Below, in pieces: positions 42,408 to 64,000 of a stretch of 64,000 bases of DNA (position 1 is its first letter; every line of letters begins with the position of its first letter). Where the stretch lies: contig OX419341.1 in NCBI GenBank assembly GCA_948470475.1, positions 19,445,264-19,509,263 of the forward strand. The letters are read 5' to 3'. The notes beneath the pieces were generated by a model. It ran no database searches, was not told the origin of the DNA, and saw only the letters and a list, made by a program, of their open reading frames with translations. The translations under genes and the position numbers were made by a program. This stretch comes from Galaxea fascicularis (lineage: Eukaryota > Cnidaria > Anthozoa > Scleractinia > Euphylliidae).

Positions 42408-42691
42408 AGGTGGCACGGTTTCGAGAGCGTGACAGAGAGAGGACCAGAGCTAGACGTTATATCGAGGCTGTGGCGATTTTCAGCAGTTTCGAGCTATTCT
42501 AATGTTTCAGCGAAAAATAAAAATTTTGTCGGTTTTGTAACAAGCAAAAATGGTATATAAGAAAATGATAATTTCGTTCGCTCAAACTAAGATCATTCTC
42601 TTTCTTAGAATACATTGAGCATTGATTCCATTTGCCAAAGCATGTGTACCTGATACGTTAGTACGAGCTGCGTGAGTGTAGGGAAGTGCGA

Positions 42692-42855
42692 AGAAACATT
42701 GCATCGGCGTATAACTTAACTTGGGAGGGAAAAGTTTAATTGATGATCTCCGTTAGTTCAAACCCGCCGGATTGAAAGAGCTGGAGAAGAGTGATGAGAT
42801 ACCCACCTGGATCTCATTACAGGGCCGACCTTGAGTGGGGTAGGCCGGCCGAGGT
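42692..42855. repeat. Dispersed repeat, copy 1 of a pair
   Basis: CATTGCATCGGCGTATAACT, TTGATGATCTCCGTTAGTTC, AAACCCGCCGGATTG and GGCCGACCTTGAGTGGGGTA recur in the same order and orientation at 44692-44862. Confidence 0.75.
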
Positions 42856-43684
42856 TCCTACGATCAGGGTACAAACGCACTGATAGTAAAAAGCGCGATC
42901 GTTTGGGTGAAGGACTCAGCTGTATATGGTGGTAACGACAGAGGTTTCGACACCATAATCAGTCAAGTACGTCAGTGCGCAAACGCAAGGTTTTGGATTG
43001 AGAAGTCAACAAAGTCATGATCCTTTTGGTTGGCCATTATAGTAGACAGCATGAATAAACATACGTGATGCAGGGACCGCGCAGGGAGAAGGGCCCCTCC
43101 CCCTCCCCCCACTTTTGTAGAAAAATAATAAATTAATTTTAGTTGAATACATTTCCAAAAATGAAAAGTACTTTCACGGGATTAAAGTGGTCGGCTAGAG
43201 CTGGCCGACCTCGCGGGAAAAGATACAATTGTTAGAGTAAGCCCCCTCCCCTCAATTAAAGAGGCGGGTGCGACCCCCGTACCACAAAAACTGCTCCGCG
43301 GGTCCTGTGACGTTCGCTTTTTATTTGGGACATGCATCATGTTCAACTTAAGATGATGAAGGCGATGATGGCGACGATGACGGTGGCCATTATGATGACG
43401 ATGATATGTTGGTGATCACGAGGACGACATCGACGATGGGAGCTCGACGGGAGCTCGAAATTAAGTATTCAGTCGGGCTTTGCTCATGCTCACAATAGAT
43501 TATGAGAATGAGTGAAGTGCACAATATTTCCTCGTGAAAGCTAAAAAAGAAGTGTTTCCTAGCCATGATAAATATTTTCAATCACGCGTGGTTCGTCGCG
43601 GTATGTACCGTGAACAAGAATTGGCAACCCGGAGGAGGGATATGGGGCTCCGAAATCGAGAAATAACAACCATAGCTAAGCAAG

Positions 43685-43895
43685 CTCTAAGATCTGTGTT
43701 GACTTTTGTAATGTAAACACCAGCGTAATGCTGAAATTATATCGCTTTGTATGGGGGAAAACGTATCGGATTTGAAGGGAAAATTAGAAACGATTTTCAA
43801 TAAAATCTTCCCACCTTAAGTCCTTTGTGGTACTCTTTGACCATCACGCTGGTGAAAACATTAAACATTACAAAGGTCAACACAGACCTTGGAAC
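43685..43895. repeat. Inverted-repeat element of about 210 bp
   Basis: AGATCTGTGTTGACTTTTGT and AATGTAAACACCAGCGT on the left correspond, inverted, to CACGCTGGTG...ACATTACAAAGGTCAACACAG on the right. Confidence 0.65.
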
Positions 43896-44691
43896 TTGGA
43901 CTACCTGTGTAATGACAAACAGAACTGCATTCCACAAATGACGTTCTGCAAAATAATGCTTTCTTCTTTATTACCTTAGGTCGTTTACAAGAGAAACGAG
44001 TGAATTTAAGTAACAAACAAGATGACTGTCGTTACTTCGTCATCTCGGAACTTCTCCAGGGTATACAATGTCATATATTAAAATATTATTCTTCACAAAT
44101 GGAATATATAGGTGTCGAGGTAATAAATAAATATGCACATCCCATATATAAACAAAATTTGGGATACAAATTTTAACGGTTACCAGTAGATTATATAATA
44201 GATATAAGACTTTGACAAGACTTAATTATATTTTTGGTACAATATTTGTGGGGGAAATATTTCTTACTACCGGAGTATATTTTTTACAAGTTTTTGAAGG
44301 ACAATAAGCAGAATTGAACTGCACATCTTTTCCCTGGACATTCTACATTAAAACAAACCAAATACTCGTACCTGTAAACAAACCATTTACCTCTTTCACT
44401 TGCTAGCATGCCCTGAATGAAAGTATCTCCTAGAAAAATACTAAAATTGTTTTTAAAAAAAAAAAAACCGCACAGAAAGTTCTAAAAACAGTAGCATTCC
44501 CCTTAATAGGACTATAAAATAAGCCGGTTGACAGATATTTCAAGAATTTCTATCAGTAAAGGCCCGTTTACACACACTCAAGGTAATCTCAAATGTGACT
44601 TCTGTTGTTCCACTGCGATTTTCATCCCCGCATGCTGAAGGATATCCCTGAGTTTTCATGAAAATTGATTTCGCAAAGGCAGAAACGTCTC

Positions 44692-44862
44692 TAAGAAACA
44701 TTGCGTCCAAGGCGTATAACGTAACTTCAGAGGTGAAAGTTTACTTGATGATCTCCGTTAGTTCAAACCCGCCGGATTGGAAGAGCGGGAGGAGAGTGAT
44801 GAGGTACCCACTTGGACCTACAGGGCCGACCTTGAGTGTGGTAGGCCGGGCCGAGGTTCTTT
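44692..44862. repeat. Dispersed repeat, copy 2 of a pair
   Basis: TTGATGATCTCCGTTAGTTC, AAACCCGCCGGATTGGAAGA and GGCCGACCTTGAGTGTGGTA. Direct repeat of 42692-42855, 2 kb away. Confidence 0.75.
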
Positions 44863-45269
44863 TAATCATTTGTCATATGCGTAACACATCACAAAGAGAC
44901 GGGAGGTGACAACTCTGACATGGCCTGTTTCGGGAGAAAGACAAAATTCTTCCGGGAATCTGGAGAATTTGCCGGGACTCGCGAGACAAGGGAATTTTTC
45001 TGGGAAATATGACATAGGAGACGTTGCAGAAAACAGCGGGATATTGAAAAAAACAACACGTGTATTTCGATCGCTAAAAAATCGGAAGGATCTTCCAAAT
45101 TTACTCAAACGTTTGTTAGAGTTGCCACCCTCCGTACAGAGGGTTAAAAACTGGTTTAAATGCCTAATTTGAAGTTGCATTACAAAACCACAAAAATCGA
45201 AACAGAAATTGAAACAAAATCACCAGGGTAGAAGTCCTTATTTCGAGATTCGTAAAATCAGATAAGACA

Positions 45270-45275
45270 TTTATT
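45270..45275 (-). terminator. Possible WWC polyadenylation signal
   Basis: AATAAA on the minus strand, about 593 nt beyond the WWC stop codon. I noticed no nearer exact match. The hexamer is common by chance in AT-rich DNA. Confidence 0.25.
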
Positions 45276-45867
45276 TCACCTAAACGAGTATCATCGTAAT
45301 AATCTTGCTTGAAACGTTTTTCATCTTCAGGGTTCATAGATTTATATCTGCTTTAACCATCTGTCAGAGAAAATGAATGAGCCAGTCGCTCAATTGACGA
45401 ACAATACCACAAAGTGGGAGAAAAAAATTTAACCGTCCAATACAAAAGCGTACAAAAGGCAGCTTGAGGTTAAACAATCAATGTACAAAAATAATAAATG
45501 TTGGCACTATTCTCGAATTAACTTTTATAGAGGAAGTCTCTCTCGCCAGACCAAAACACAACTTAATTTACACTTTTTAAAAGTTCTTTGGATGCTTGTA
45601 CAACGATAAACGTCCACTACACAAAAGGCAACAACTACGACGCAACAAATTCCATAGGTACCTAACAGATGCGTGATAACAAAGATGCCAATATGGTGAC
45701 AAATCTAAGTAACATTTTCCTTTGGGAATCGGCATATCTTGCTCACTTTCTTCAGAGCATTACATGAAAGCAAACAGTTTGTTTGGTTATTCGTTCACCC
45801 CTATGTCAAGAGTCTTTGAGACTCAACAGCTTCTTCTGTGAGCGTCTCCTTTTATCTGTTCGTGATT

Positions 45868-64000
<18,133 letters not shown>

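Larger units (their letters stand above)
40896..45867. other. Intergenic between TDO promoter side and WWC 3' end
   Basis: Holds the repeats at 41811, 42177, 42692, 43685 and 44692, and the presumed WWC 3' UTR. No coding exon recognised. The first few hundred bases (40896 onward) should include the TDO promoter; no TATA box is obvious. Confidence 0.45.

Overview
This window looks like nuclear DNA from an anthozoan cnidarian, most likely a stony coral. The evidence is AT-rich sequence, long GT-AG introns, vertebrate-like intron-rich genes, tRNA-derived SINEs, Penelope-like retroelement ends and many short inverted-repeat elements. I see no bacterial features. All exon models below were built by eye from splice sites, reading phase and family knowledge; no search was run.

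Layout, left to right. (1) 878-12608, minus: a second, degenerating copy of tryptophan 2,3-dioxygenase (TDO). Exons 1-8 are open with good splice sites. Exons 9, 10 and 13 carry stops, and exon 13 has lost its splice donor. Its second intron holds a 27/28-bp minisatellite interrupted by two inverted-repeat elements. (2) 12609-22001: intergenic, dominated by a candidate 3.8-kb inverted-repeat-bounded element (14959-18800) built of tandem repeats, plus a LINE fragment. (3) 22002-40895, minus: an intact 16-exon TDO gene (423 aa). Its large second intron contains an intronless 358-codon gene on the opposite strand (36021-37097) and an inverted pair of Penelope-like element 3' ends with hammerhead-ribozyme-like cores (38384-38824). 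(4) 40896-45867: intergenic and repeat-rich. (5) 45868-63528, minus: a complete 20-coding-exon KIBRA/WWC gene (1152 aa) with two WW domains, coiled coils, a C2 domain and an aPKC-type motif.

TDO is a heme enzyme that opens the indole ring of L-tryptophan at the start of the kynurenine pathway. KIBRA is a scaffold upstream of the Hippo kinase cascade. The two are neighbours with no evident functional link. The two TDO copies are a head-to-tail tandem duplication: they share exon lengths, intron phases and a 35-nt microexon.
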